Shown here: positions 19,814 through 32,114 of the stretch, piece by piece | How the letters are laid out: every line of letters starts with the position of its first letter | How positions within the stretch are numbered: the first letter of the stretch is position 1 | Assembly: GCA_964016985.1 (NCBI GenBank) | Contig: OZ024826.1 | Coordinates: forward strand, 45,105,978-45,169,977 | From: Anodontia alba | Lineage: Eukaryota; Mollusca; Bivalvia; Lucinida; Lucinidae | Direction: 5' to 3' | Length of the DNA stretch: 64,000 bases | Made by a program: the position numbers and the translations under genes | The notes under the pieces: model-generated | Seen by the model: the letters and a program-made list of their open reading frames with translations, nothing else | Told to the model about the DNA's origin: nothing | Database searches by the model: none

Positions 19814-20324
19814 AGGCCTACTTAGCCATAAAAATGTTTTTTGTTCACTATCACGAGAACAAATAAATAAACCTGGACAAAACTACATATACTGTAGTTT
19901 TTTAGTTTGCAGATTATACTGTTTTCTCTGGTTTATTAATAAAGTATTTTGTGGTTCAGGCATTAAATGTATTACTTCATTATCCCATTAAACATACCCA
20001 TCTTCAGTCCATAATTTGTTACTGCACAATGGCGGGGGTATAATACAGTGTCTGTGATACTTTTATAATAGATTAGGTTCACTACTTTATTCTTATTTCT
20101 TTTTAGACACAATATGCTTTAAAAAATAGAATGGACGTAATGAATTCTCAAATGGATGGAATATCAAATGAAAAATGGATTAAAACAATGAGAAAATGGC
20201 TTTATTTGTCCTCAGATGTTCACTCATTTGTAATGTAAACCATGGGCCATGGACACTGTTAAATGTAAACTAGAAATGTGTTTGTAAAACACTATGTCCC
20301 CAAGTATACACTTGTCAAAACACA

Positions 20325-20610
20325 AAAGCAGTACAGTTGCACATTAGAGCGTCCGCTTTGTGACGGGAGGTAGTGGGTTTGATGCCCGGCTAATTGATAC
20401 CTAAGACTTGAAAACTGGTACTAGCTGCTCTTTCGCTAGACGCTCAGCATTAAGAGAGTAGAGTTAGAACTGGTCAGCCCGGTGTCAGTATATATGATTG
20501 GGTGAAATCGACATATCATGTGTCTCGGGAGTGATATTACAGTGAGGCAGCACTCTTAAAGTGAGCATTGAGCTGTCACATCCAGATACCATCGCAATAT
20601 GACTGAGTTA
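20325..20610 (+). mobile_element. tRNA-derived SINE, family 1, copy B
   Basis: A box-like GCACATTAGAGCGTCC and B box-like GGGTTTGATGCCC are spaced as in a tRNA gene, followed by a long tRNA-unrelated body with GCTGCTCTTTCGCTAGACGC and CACATCCAGATACCATCGC. The body resembles that of the second family at 25405, which suggests a shared core. Copy C equivalent: 50955-51240. Confidence 0.7.
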
Positions 20611-20779
20611 ACAAAAAAGGTAAGAGAAAAGTCCAGGAAATGCCATAATCACAAACCGCAGCCCTTCCCAGACACCAAGAGGAAGAAGACAAAACCCGAA
20701 TAAAACAAACAATTGTCGATACAAAATGCCAAAATTGGAAACGGGCATAATCCTGACTAAATTAGTTCAATTTTCTTTC

Positions 20780-21250
20780 GATCAGGTGATCTGCTCATCA
20801 TCCGTAGTAAGCTCATTTGTTTCAAGGCCATAGCTTACAAAATTTCATTATGTCCCATAGGCTTACAATGCATGAGTCTACAAAGGAACATAACTCAAGA
20901 ACTACAAGTTCGATTGAAACAGAAAAAAATGCAGGTCCGTTTATTCCATATATAAAATTTCAAGATCCTATCTTGAACTGTTCTTGACCGTATACTAAGA
21001 ACGAACAAACAAACGGTCAAACGACTACAAAGCAATATGCCCTCACCCTGCTTCGAAGTTGAGAGCATAACTAGGTCCACTATTTTTAGCTCACCTAAAT
21101 CGAAGGCTCGGGATGAGCTATTGTGATCACTTGCCGTCTGTCCGTCGTCCGTCTATCCGTCCACACCTTTGAAAGTCTTCTCTTCTAAAACTCCAGGGCA
21201 AATTTTCTTCAAATTTTATATGGAACCTTCGGTTAAAAGTAGTGGGGGGG
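20780..21250. repeat. Bivalve-type dispersed repeat with GTCCGTCGTCCGTC, copy B
   Basis: Includes ATTTCATTATGTCCCATAG, TAGCTCACCTAAATCGAAGG, GATGAGCTATTGTGATCAC and TGTCCGTCGTCCGTC. I recall similar AGCTCACC...GTCCGTCGTCCG repeats as very common in bivalves. A G-run lies at 21242-21258 in B only. Copy C equivalent: 51390-51860. Confidence 0.55.
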
Positions 21251-21395
21251 GGGGGGGGTGGCGGGGGTGGTAAAAATTTATACAAAATGGTCACGGTCCG
21301 TTAATTCAGATGGCTACCATGCTTATATATAATAAAAAAAAAAAAACACTTAAAATCTTCTTCTCGAGAAACAAGAAAGCATAAAGGCTGAATCT

Positions 21396-21645
21396 TGGTA
21401 TATATATATATATATATATGTGGAGCGGTGTGGTGCAGTGGTAAAGCGTCGGATTCGAGATCGATAGGTACCGGGTTCGATCCCCACTAACAGCAAGTGT
21501 TGTTTCCTTGAGCAAGAGACTTTATCCACATTGCTTAGTACTGGTTTCTACCCAGGAAAAGAGAGGGCCACATGGAAGATTAGTACTAGATTACTAAATG
21601 TGTTACCCTCTATAAATAAGGTCGATTATTATTATTATTATTTAT

Positions 21646-21689
<44 letters not shown>
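21396..21689 (+). mobile_element. tRNA-derived SINE inside a (TA)n tract, copy B only
   Basis: SINE body about 21421-21650: TGGTGCAGTGGTAAAGCGTC (A box), GGGTTCGATCCCC (B box), then TTGAGCAAGAGACTTTATCC and a (TTA)n tail. It is flanked on both sides by TA repeats. Copy C has one uninterrupted TA tract here (51987-52064), so the element was gained in B, or lost from C, after the copies formed. Confidence 0.85.
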
Positions 21690-21999
21690 TCTGAGACTCA
21701 ACGTCTACCAAGATTGTTCAAACGATGATCGTGCGTTGACCGTTGACCTTTTTACGGCAAGTACAAAATTGTGTCCTCATACATTTGTATGGGGTAAATG
21801 TTGAAACATCATTACATGATTTTCAAAAATGTATTTAAGATTAACGGCTAAAACTTACAATGTGTGATTAAAATAGTAAGACTTCAGTTACATTCACAAT
21901 TTTTTCCCTTGGGGTTATCTGCCCTTGCCCCTGAGCTATATATAAAATTGAGTTATCTTTAAATGTCTTGCTTTACCAACTGCACGACCCGCAGTAAAG

Positions 22000-23100
22000 T
22001 CATCCGAAAGGAGGACTTGCGATGAGTGCCTTTAATCACCATGTCCGTCGTCTGTAATCAGTTTGAGAAAATCGCTTTAACTTTTAAACAGCTCGGAGTA
22101 TTTTGATAATGTTGGCATGCAGCTACATATTGAGAAGATCTAACCAAAGAAATTGTCAAAATGCCAGATTTCTTTACAAATAGCCACGCCGAGGCGTAGT
22201 CGTCCGTCTGTAATCGGATTGTGAAATTCGCTATAACGTTTAAACTGCTTTGTTATATATTTATAGATACTGTGTGGTGCTACATAAGACAGTTAAGTTA
22301 CTGCTTCTATATAGCTGTGTAGCAATATCTAGGGTAGATGGGGCTCTCAAGCCCTGGTCGGCAATCCATCTAGGAGGTGGCAACTCCAAACAAAAGCCTG
22401 CATACCTGGATTTGCCTGTTCCAGTTATGTAAAGTCTGCTTCGGCAGCTGGGGCGGAAGAAATCATTACTATGATTCAATGGCCCAAATGGCGATGCAGC
22501 AGCATGTTGTGGAGCATGGAGAGCGTTACAAGGCACAAAAGAAGTCATGGTCATCCACTGCATCCGGGCTTAGCTCCAGATGTCCTGACACTGTCTTGCC
22601 TCTGGATCCAGCTAGGTCAGGATGAGAGAGCGAGGTTGACCCTGTGCACCTCTCCCTCACTATAATCCAGTTCATAGCGCATGTCATCTTAATCAGCAAC
22701 ACACATTCACAGTAAGCACTTTGTGGTATGCAGATACATATTGACAAGACCCAACCAATAGAATTGTCAAATGCAACCTGGTGTAATTATTGTGTAGTCC
22801 TCACAAAAACAATAGAGCTTTTAGGGTTCCAGATTAGAGAGAAAAACGTTAATGGTTTTTAGGTTTTAAACCGCTTGGAATATTTTGATAAGTTTTGGCA
22901 TGCAGATACATATGGACAAGATCAAACCAATACAATTGTCAAACCCCAGATTTCTGTATATATAGCCTTGCCGAGGCCGGTCCATAATCATTTTGTGAAA
23001 ATAGCTATTACTTTTAAACCGCTCGGAACATTTTGATAATTCTGGCACGCAGACAAGGCCTAATCAATGAAATATCAAATGCAACCTGGTATAATTAATG
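22000..23100. repeat. Diverged multi-copy repeat and unknown conserved segment, copy B
   Basis: Blocks of the type ATAACTTTTAAACYGCTYGGA, TATTTTGATAA, TTGGCATGCAGATACATAT recur at 22075, 22220, 22870 and 22990. Inside, 22300-22700 is a more GC-rich segment with frames on both strands (for example 22563-22261) but no domain I recognise. Copy C matches at 52380-53460. Confidence 0.45.
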
Positions 23101-23379
23101 TGTACTTCTTACAAAACAAAAGAAGATACTAGGGTTCCAAATAAGAGACAAAAATATTAGAGGTTCTTTGGGAATCTCCAAATGACTTAACACGTTGTTT
23201 CTGTTGAGTCATCATCTTTGCTGCATTATAGGATTTAGCTATGATTTATCTGTTGCCCGTAATGACTAATGGATCAGTAAGAAGACGTCTACACGGACCG
23301 AATAAATGTATGTTTTTACCAGTATGGAAGCTGAGGGCGAAGGTTGGGGTCCGTCAAACTAGCTTAAGCGCCCTCCCCC

Positions 23380-23420
23380 CCCCGCCCCCACCTCCCCCCC
23401 CCCCCACACACACACACACC
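23380..23420. repeat. C-rich tract with (CA)n, copy B
   Basis: Runs of C interrupted by A, then CACACACA. The copy C tract (53746-53785) is a purer C run. Confidence 0.95.
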
Positions 23421-23554
23421 CCCCACCTTATTCATTACTGACCGTTCCAAAGAGGTACTTTCATGATGGTACTTTTTTTTCTTGTTTTCTAAGGCAGTGG
23501 TCCCGGTGTTAGTCTTACTCTTTGTTGCTTTGTGGTTTGTTCTATGAGAAGACT

Positions 23555-24240
23555 GCGCTTCTCTAGTATTTGTTTTAGATTGTACATAGTTCCAAACCGC
23601 CTTAGGATTATTTTTAATGTTTTCTACAAGGTTTTTTCATATCCAACTTTAGCTGTCTTATTTCCCTATTTGCTATTAGTTTGACTTCTTCATAAATTTG
23701 TTTGTTGTGTAACGATCTACAATATCTTTTCCATTTTGTTCTTTTTTCTGATTGCTGTTAGGCTACTTTTGTTCATCAAAGGAGTATCATGTTTATTGCT
23801 GAAGGCTTTACGCACTGGTACTTTTTCCTTAACCATCATCGATTATGTCGGTAAAGCTCTTCCATGATTCCTGTAGATTTGTGGTAGCCTGATTTTTTTC
23901 TTCCCATTTTACTCTCTTCAAGTCCTTTCTAACTGCCTCATAAAAGTTCAGTTTTCCACTGGATTTTGATATCTATTAACGTATGTTACTAGACTTAACT
24001 GTATAATACAGGTGATCACTCTTTCCTAATGGGGGTAGGCACTTAATGTTTTCTATCATGTTTTCTCTTCGATTGTTAGGAATAGATCAAGAAGAGAGTC
24101 TCTTTGGTTATCTCCCATTCGTGTTGCTTTTTAAGTATGCTGATATAGGAAATGGTCTCTAAGTAGTTCCAGGAATTGAGTTGAAATATGGTTCATTGAC
24201 ACTGGATCTCTCTGTTTTCCAATCATTCTGTTTAAGGTTA
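23555..24240 (-). pseudogene. LINE fragment: end of endonuclease and linker to RT, copy B
   Basis: On the minus strand, with frameshifts, it reads FLELLRDHFLYQH, DSLLDLFLTIEE, then LPPLGKSDH, where SDH is the closing motif of the apurinic-type endonuclease of non-LTR retrotransposons. It then reads SGKLNFYEAVRKDLKRVKW and finally ENIKNNPKAVWNYVQSKTNT, the usual linker before the RT. This is the layout of CR1/L2/Jockey-like LINEs. It is cut at 23555, where a piece of repeat R1 is joined. Copy C equivalent: 53940-54640. Confidence 0.8.
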
Positions 24241-24259
24241 AAATGGATGTTGTTTTAAA

Positions 24260-25400
24260 GAGGTTAACTATTGCCCAAATACTAATAGTTCTTGTTATTT
24301 ATGTCAGCGATAGATTAAAATACAATTCCAGAAATAAATAAAATTAATGTTAGATTGATCATATATGCATCACTCAGGAGCTATGAGGGTCCAGAACATG
24401 GTTTTGTTGGGTGTAAACTGCAAAAATGCGAGTCAGAGAAAATCCTGAATAATGATAGTGAACACACTGGTGTACACATGTAAGAAACATTAGGAAGGCA
24501 AATTGCAGTGAGCTGCTAAACTCTAGTGCGTGGACTGATGATTAAGAAATTCGTGCAGTAGCAGATGTTTTCAATTGCGAGATAAAAATGTGGTAAAAAG
24601 GGATTCAAAACAACAATGTTGATCCATACTTTCTCCTAAATGGTTCAGTGTCGCTAAAAAATGCCTTCATTTCATATTGTTATGTTTGTATATCAAACAG
24701 CAGATTTTTAGAATAAGTATAGTTGCAAAACTCATTGTAGCATTGTAGATTTATTGCCATTTTGACACAAACTTTAAGAGTTTAAGAGGGAAACATTCTT
24801 TTGGAGATTAGAGTAGATGCGTAAATATTATTTTTATGACGTTAAAGTAGATTTCGGTCATTAAAAAAAAGAAATTTTGTTTGTGATTGAGTTGAGCTAT
24901 CCTACATATGAAACGAGTTATGATTATTTGGACGCACAGATATAGGTAGCACCTATTGAATTCATATTAACAGTTGCAAACACCATCATAATTATATATG
25001 AAAGTTTTAGTCAGCAAAGAATAAGCAATTTGGCTGAATAGTTTTCAACAACATGTGACTGAAACGAGTGTAACTAATAAATAATGACATGCTTTTGATA
25101 TACTGCTTAGTCCAGTTAGAAATGGTTTGTCAATAATTTTCGCTTTGTCTATGGATCAATTGAATATCATGATTAGATGTTTAACATGTACAGTATATGA
25201 AGTGATTTCGGGACGATGCACGAGCATGAAATTAATAGTGACGGCTTATTATGCGAGAATAGCAGACATGAGTCAGACACTCGTGCGTACGAGATACTCT
25301 CATTGACTCACTACATATACATTGGCTTCAGTTAAGTTCAAAACATGGCCATCCTCTAATCGAGAGGTTTAGCACACCCGCCTTGCATTGAAAAACCTAA
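24260..25400. other. Copy B intron 1: no gene seen
   Basis: Collinear with C 54640-55795 with scattered single-base changes and small indels. No long frames and no repeat family recognised. Confidence 0.5.
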
Positions 25401-25404
25401 GAAT

Positions 25405-25685
25405 CGCCAGGCTGGCTCAACTGATAGAACAACGGCCTTCGGGTCGGGAGGTTTTGGGTTCAACCCCTAGCCGTGCCGTACTTAAGAATTTCTGAAATCG
25501 GTAGCAACTGCTCTTTGTCTTGACAATAAGCATTGCGTAGAAGAGCTAGGACCGGTCACGCCGGTGACAGTATAATATGGCTGTTAAGTCAATGTGGCTG
25601 GAGCGTGATTCTGCAATTGGGTGTCCTGTAAAGGGACATCACTTCCCATCGTCACATCCAAACAACGTTACGACATTACTGAAAG
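25405..25685 (+). mobile_element. tRNA-derived SINE, family 2, copy B
   Basis: A box-like TGGCTCAACTGATAGAACAA and B box-like GGTTCAACCCC, then a body with AGCAACTGCTCTTTGTCTTG, GGACCGGTCACGCCGGTGAC and CACATCCAAACAACG. Copy C equivalent: 55801-56080. Confidence 0.72.
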
Positions 25686-25849
25686 TCTATTGACAATGGC
25701 GTTTGCACACATCATAAAAAACGCCGAAGAGTAAAATTGCCACGTGGCTGTATTGCTTGCCGTCTGCAAGGAATTTATCCTGCAGGGCAAGCTGTCTTAT
25801 AGTCTTCTGATCATGTACGACTCGTTCATTCTTAACCAGAGCATAAATG

Positions 25850-26560
25850 GACTGCGTTCAGAAGTGCAAAGTGATAGATTTGCCGTGGAGCCCTATACCT
25901 AATGACGAGCGCTAACATGAGCAGGTCCAGGGCAAACCACTTGCGAGGAACTTGCACTTCTGAACGCAGCCCTGTTTTTCAGCTGAGTTTACCTTTTTCG
26001 CCATGAATTATTCTGATATGCATATTCACGGACCAAGGTCAAAAATACAGAAGCAGGGGTCCAAGGCAAAGCACTCGCAAGTAACTTGCACTTCTGAATG
26101 CAGCCCTGTTTTCCAACTAAGTGTACCTATTTTGCTATTAATTATTCTGATATACATATTCACGGACCGAGGTCAAAAAGACAGGCCAATATGCGCAGCT
26201 ATTTTTCTATAAAAAGGTTAATAAGATACAATAGTAAGGCAAACAAACCTTTAGTCTATAGCAATCAAGGTTGCTTGTGAATGAACTAGTCTGTTGTAAC
26301 AGTAATGGCCACTGAAAAGGCATGAAAAAGAAAGAACTTATACTGACCATATATGGGAATGGTTTTGTTTGTCCTCCTCTGTGCTGTCAGTGCTGATTAG
26401 TGCTATACAGGGCTACCTTCAAAAGTGTAAGTTACTCGCGAACTCTGCTTCTGTTGGCCTAATCATAAGTTACAGGGATCGACGGTAAAATGTTCACTAT
26501 CACTTTGCATTTCTGTACGCAACCCAGGTAAGGTGTTTGTAACATGTTACCCAGTTAAAC
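25850..26560. mobile_element. Nest of inverted elements with CTGCGTTCAGAAGTGCA ends, copy B
   Basis: CTGCGTTCAGAAGTGCA at 25853 faces TTGCACTTCTGAACGCAG at about 25951. A second TTGCACTTCTGAATGCAG follows at about 26085. Between them the unit ATTATTCTGATATGCATATTC, ACGGACC.AGGTC occurs twice (26007 and 26142). The end CAGGGCTGCGTTC would suit a hAT-like MITE, by inference. Copy C equivalent: 56225-56950. Confidence 0.6.
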
Positions 26561-26852
26561 AGTGCTCTCGCACAGGTCAGATATCCCTTATTCTGTGAAT
26601 AGACTGTACCAAAACTGTAGTGGAAAATGTTAACAATCCAGATTGTTGAAACAAATTCACATAATTAATAAGAAACAATGCAGATCCTGAATCTACACTG
26701 TATGCAAAGGCAGGGCACATCCGTGTTCAACAGGACCAGGGTTAACATTGTGAGAAAACGTACCATCACGAAAACATGCCTATATAATTTTGACCCCTTA
26801 AACCCCACTTTTATATCGTGAAACTGGGGTTTACAGGGCTATACATTATTTT

Positions 26853-26953
26853 TCTTATTTCTGCTCAAAAACAGAGATTGTGGGTACTCGTTAGAACTGC
26901 CTCCCCGAGGCGGTTTAAACGAGTACCAACAATCTATGTTTAGAGCAGAAATA
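26853..26953. repeat. Near-perfect palindrome, copy B
   Basis: TTATTTCTGCTCAAAAACAG on the left mirrors TTTAGAGCAGAAATA on the right, with GTACTCGTTAGAAC facing GTTTAAACGAGTAC and CCTCCCCGAGG at the centre. Arms are about 48 bases. Copy C equivalent: 57440-57541. Confidence 0.8.
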
Positions 26954-26999
26954 TGAAAAAATATCAGAGTTTTTAATCTGAAAATTTTCTGTTTTTGGA

Positions 27000-27784
27000 C
27001 CTGAAAATTTCGATATATTTGAAAAGGCGTGTTTTCGTAATGCTTCGGACATATGCGCCCAAAGAAGACCCAAATCAGGCTGCGCATCCGCAGAAGGAAC
27101 TTTGAATCCTTGACTATCCAATATGCGCACAGTGAAGTTTCTGATCAGCCAGTGTGAATGCGCGAAGGTACGTCTTCTGACGTTGCTATTCATATATATT
27201 ATATATCTCAGTTTTCTAGATCTATTGATTAAGTTGAGGTTTACCGGCCCAGTCAACCCATTACGGTCATGTCGAACCTTTGTGAAAGCCATTGTGTTTT
27301 CAGCATACCATAAGGAAAATAAGGTAGATTTAGGTATTAAGCAATTTATGACACATTTTTGCAGTAAAACGGCTTCCTAGAAGTAACAAAAAGATTCATA
27401 AGTGTGATTAAAACCTGCAAATTTATTACAATCCACTCAATGTATACCCCTACTTTCATTATATTTTATATGCAACCATGGAGTACTAAGTTTTTTTTTT
27501 TAAAAAATGTTAACATAATTAGAATCAACCTTCACAAAATTAGAAGTGTGTTCTTAAAACACTATGCCCATAACTATATGCTTCTGCAAACAAAATACCA
27601 GGGTTGAACAGGGACATAACTCTGACAAAATCCGATTTAATCAGTTGATCTACTTATCATCCCCAATATGCTCACCAAGTTTTAAGGCCGCTTCTAAAAT
27701 AGTTTTTTTTAAATATCTGGCTCACAAGATTTCATTGTGTCCCAAAGGCGAAAAAGGGGCGTAACACCGGAACTCCAAGCCTGA

Positions 27785-27825
<41 letters not shown>

Positions 27826-29214
27826 GGGTCCGCTTATTTTCCATCCTTATTCCGAAAAAATCAAGATCCTATCTCCAACCGTTCTTGGCCATATGCTAAG
27901 AGTGGTTAAATGACGATATAAAGTTTCTTCTTTGAAGTCGGGGTATACAAAAAAGTAAGCCGCGTTACGGGAAAAGAAAAGAGCCGATATAGTATATACA
28001 AACACACAGTGTATAACCGTACAGTGGTCTAATTGTAATCTCACTGAGATAACGCCGATTCGAGACTTAACTGGACAGCTTGGCGCATGCGAACAATAAT
28101 GTGAAAGTGGTCTATTCTGACAACTTTTGTGACTTAAATTGAATTTTTGAACCATGGTAAATGTTTTCCGGTCATAATCGTTTGACGTCTAATATTTACG
28201 TGAAGTGTTAAATGACATTCTGAGTTTACTAGGATTCTGCTCCAAGGTAATAATTGACATAATCGGCGCTAGTCGGACAGCATGTTTTTGCAAGCTGTGC
28301 GCTAGTTGTACAGTCAGTCGGAACTGATGAGTACGATTCGAGAGATCACGGATTACAAAATCGAAACATGTAGGGCTTTGTAGGTATCATACATAAAAGA
28401 TAATATGTGTTTGAAAGATGTTTAAATAAGCGTGAAGATGGCCCTAATTTGGAGTATATCGACCTGGATTCATCGAGCTGAAGAGCGACAAAACCAGGAA
28501 AATCATTGATTGAGCATTACGCGATGATGTCTACACACACAAAAAAAAAAAACAAAAAAAACGGACCACTGTCGAAGTGTGAGAAGAATACAGCTAAAAT
28601 ACATTCATTTCTGCCCCCTATGTCGAAAAGGCATTATAATCGGATATTCCGTTGCTTTCTTAGCTGTTAAAATCTCAGAGCGTCTGTCGCGAATTTCGTG
28701 TTCGCTAGTGATATTTGGGTGTACAGAATCAGGGCGCTTCCCATTAGATCACTGTACGGTTATTCGGTGTGAAACAGCAAAGATTCAGACGAGCCTACGC
28801 ATCCGCGCTCGCCACAACCTATGAATTTCACTCATGTAAGCGGTAGCTCAAGAGGAAACTTCAGCCAAAGAGCTTAAAGGCCGGGTATGCGCACTGAAAT
28901 ATTGATTCGATGGAAAGTCCAGAGAGCCTTTTTCTCGCGAAACACCTCAAGTACTGTTTTAAATGTTAATAATAATCAAGCTGTATTCAACAATTAAACA
29001 AGAGTACTTTGTTTTAGAGGAGTGTATACATTACCAAGAGAGACTACTCTGACCTGAAAGAGTTACTTTAAAGGGAACTGATTTTGTTCCCATTTCTATA
29101 AAGGATAGCCCCTTATACTTGGAAGTTATTTAAGAATAGTTTATTGATTTTTCGCTTCATAGAGCCATGAATGAAAAAAAACGAAGGACGCTCTGCATGA
29201 TGGCTTGATGAAAC

Positions 29215-29216
<2 letters not shown>
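27000..29216. other. Copy B intron 1, right part: repeats, no gene
   Basis: Holds another ACATAACTCTGACAAAATCC / TTTCATTGTGTCCCAAAGGC repeat block (27610-27770), and a poly-A run (27785-27823) that interrupts it in B only. From 28780 it is also shared with copy A. No exon recognised. Confidence 0.5.

Positions 29217-29279
<63 letters not shown>
29217..29279. repeat. (TA)n microsatellite, copy B
   Basis: About 31 TA units; orthologous tracts at 2617 and 59747. Confidence 0.97.
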
Positions 29280-29280
<1 letters not shown>

Positions 29281-29284
<4 letters not shown>

Positions 29285-30912
29285 ATTCTTATGATCAATT
29301 TTCTGTTTGAATTTCCATGCAGTCGGAACTGGTAAAAGCATCGTTCTTTGCCTTTAAAGCGACAGACCGCTGCTCGAAAAAATATTATCTTGGTTCGGTG
29401 TTTCCCGAGCTGAGCACATGTCCTTGACGACCTTTCAAATTTGCATGGACTGACTGGAGATCAAAACAATGGTGGGAGAATTAATAACAAAAATGTACAA
29501 GATATATTATTTATATTTTAGATACAAAAGAAAAGTCCAATAAAACCAAAATAAGTATTTATTTAGTTTTACTCTTTCGAATGTGAGCAAGATTGGCCAC
29601 AAGTAAAAGCAATCGTAGACTCGTAGGCGTGGCATCAGATGTTATTGTTTCATTGGGAAATGAATTGAATTTTCCTCCAATCAAAAAGCAAGAAAACGCA
29701 TAAATGTAAAAAAAAAAAAAAAATATTTGCCAAGGAACCATATTCTTTTCTGCTGAAGTAATTTCCTTTAAAGAAAGACCAGAGGAATCTGTCTATGCAC
29801 ACATTCTGAAGACCAGTCTGTCTATGCATACAATCTGATTAGGAACTCTAAAGCGAAAATATTCTATCGCATCTAGGTTTCCTTGAAGCGAACAATTTCA
29901 GAATGCGTTGATGCGTAGGCTGATCCAGGCCTTGCGGTTATAAAACCCTTGTCATGTCCTTTATTAGCAATTTTCATGTTCAGCTATGTTTAGCAAGAAA
30001 GAATTTGCAATTGCTGGTAATTTGACATTTATTAGCAGGACAGAGTTCATGCTCAGCTGAGTTGAGCATGATTCTTTTTTATAACCTCGGGGCCAGGTCT
30101 CGCTGTTCGTACCTTATTTTACCATAAGTATTGAGACAATTATGCCTGAGTAAAAAAAGCGTACATGTACAACCATGTCTGATTCCAGATAACGCGGCAC
30201 CTGATCAGGATCTATACTGTTTACTACTCATCCAGCAATTTTTACGAATCTTTATAAAAACAGCCAAACAAAGTTATTAAATTTTAGAACGAATACGGTA
30301 AGGAATTAAGGGCAATGGATACCTTTCAGTGGAGACTACTCTGTCAGAATTGTTTTGCTTCCATTCTAAAAAAGGGTCTTCTCTAAAAAGAAGAAATTTG
30401 CTCCCTGTGAGAGCATATTTCTTCCCTTTAGACCAGATCACTTTTTAAAAGAGCTTCGCTTGCAGGAAAGCAAACAGGAAGTCGCAAAATTGTCTCCAGT
30501 AATAGCGGAATACTTACTATGTGCATCCAATGCCGTTGTAAGGTGTCGGGTTATTTAGAGTAAATACGGTATATTCTGTAAAACAACGAAAATCAGACAC
30601 TCAGTTTTTGTAAGTCTCTTCATATGCAGAAATGTAGTTTGCGAGGCTGCATACGCCCTCCCTAGCACCGGCTTAAGCGGTATTCGATTTTCAAAGCAAC
30701 CAGAATGGGCTCAATGATCCAAAAGGAAATAAAAATATAATCTGCTCTGTGTTGAAGTACGGTGAGGCGTTTTACGGCCGCCACACAGAACTTCACACCA
30801 GCTGCATTGAAGTACAAATAAAAGCCTTAAAGGTTTCATTTGGAAGCAAAGAATACACAAAAGAACTAAACCATGTTTCTGTTTGCTGTAGTTTTTTTTA
30901 TCATTTATTATA
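29281..30912. other. Copy B intron 1, middle: repeat debris
   Basis: Equivalent of 2704-4350, with the reversed upstream-element piece (about 30090-30245 and 30540-30575) and the AGAGCAT/CTTTTAGACC inverted repeat at about 30355-30470. No gene. Confidence 0.5.
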
Positions 30913-31733
30913 TACGAGGATTGATCAATAAATTCGAGAACTTATCGGATAGAATGTTAAGTATATAAGATACATTAAAATAATTACTATTAACTGCTGA
31001 GACCACATTTCGGCTTTCAAATGAGATTAATTTACGTGAACTTGTGGCGTCATCATCTTCAGCACGTGACGTTCGATGATGTACTTAAAAAAATATCATC
31101 TTAGATGATTTCTTTACCAATAATAATAATTCTGTTCTGTAAAAGGATCTTTTGTGTAAACTTAGCTTCTACAATTACACTGTCGACTCAGTTCAACTGA
31201 CAATATCACAACTGAATTATATGCAAAAATTTGAGGATACTTAACTGCAGTACAAATTTCGGAGGTATATAAACAGGTAGTCTGGTTTGTTTGGCTATGC
31301 ACAAAAGTCCCAGTATTGTTTTACATATTTATTTTCTAAGGAAAGGCATTTATTTGAAATAAGAGTTTGTAGGAGACTATCATTTTCGCCATTTAGTATA
31401 CATTTATTCCGCTCTAAATATTAAATTGACACATGTCGCAATCTATTGTCGTATACCTCATAAAATTTCATTAAAATCGGTTTAGCCAAAGACATTTTAT
31501 TAAAAAAAAATAAAGACACTTAATGCCTTGCTTTAGTAGTTTCTAGACGACGTCGCAAGTGTATGACGTCATAAACGTTTCTAATAACGTATCGTGAGAA
31601 CCATATTCCGCAGTTTGTATATAAGTTACGACTCAGCTTATGCTGCAGTTTATTCTGGCAGCAAATCATGTGAAAATATACAGAAACAAAACCAGTTGAG
31701 CAAAGGTTCTCGAATTATTGATCACCGAACGTA
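30913..31733. mobile_element. Mariner-like inverted-repeat element, copy B
   Basis: Left end TACGAGGATTGATCAATAAA. The right end reversed begins TACGTTCGGTGATCAATAAT. Length 821. No transposase frame. Confidence 0.6.
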
Positions 31734-32114
31734 CCCAGCAGTGAAGTATGGAGATTTGTCAGTCAGTTATTTTCTACATTTCACAGTGTGATGATATGAT
31801 AGCAGTAGTTAATGTGTTATTTAACAGTGTCGGAGCTGTTTTTATAGGCTGTTTCCCGTACTATTGCATTTCATGTTCACGTCCTCGGCTTCCAGAAGGG
31901 ATATAAACCCGACTAGATGAAAGATATTACCATAACGTCATGAAACTGTTGACATTACGTCATGAAGTGACACGCCAACGTTGCTAATTAGCGAACTGAA
32001 TAACATCATTTTCTTACATTGTTTATTGTTCTTTCGTTTAGTTGAAATAATTTTGTGGCGTTTTCAAGAAAAATCATGTCAATAAAAATGTCTACAATAA
32101 ACAAAATAATGAAC

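Noticed and set aside
20340..20410. Functional tRNA genes at the SINE heads (also 21421, 25410, 48850, 49050)
   Set aside because: A and B boxes are present, but the acceptor stem does not pair and a long body and tail follow, as in SINEs.
22261..22665. Overlapping frames on both strands in a GC-richer segment (also 52715-53123)
   Set aside because: No family motif could be named, and the frames differ in length between B and C; kept only as an unknown repeat segment.
31594..31791. 65-codon frame ending in VKYGDLSVSYFLHFTV as a possible transposase piece
   Set aside because: It spans the right end of the mariner-like element and the following flank; no catalytic Asp motif or helix-turn-helix was seen.
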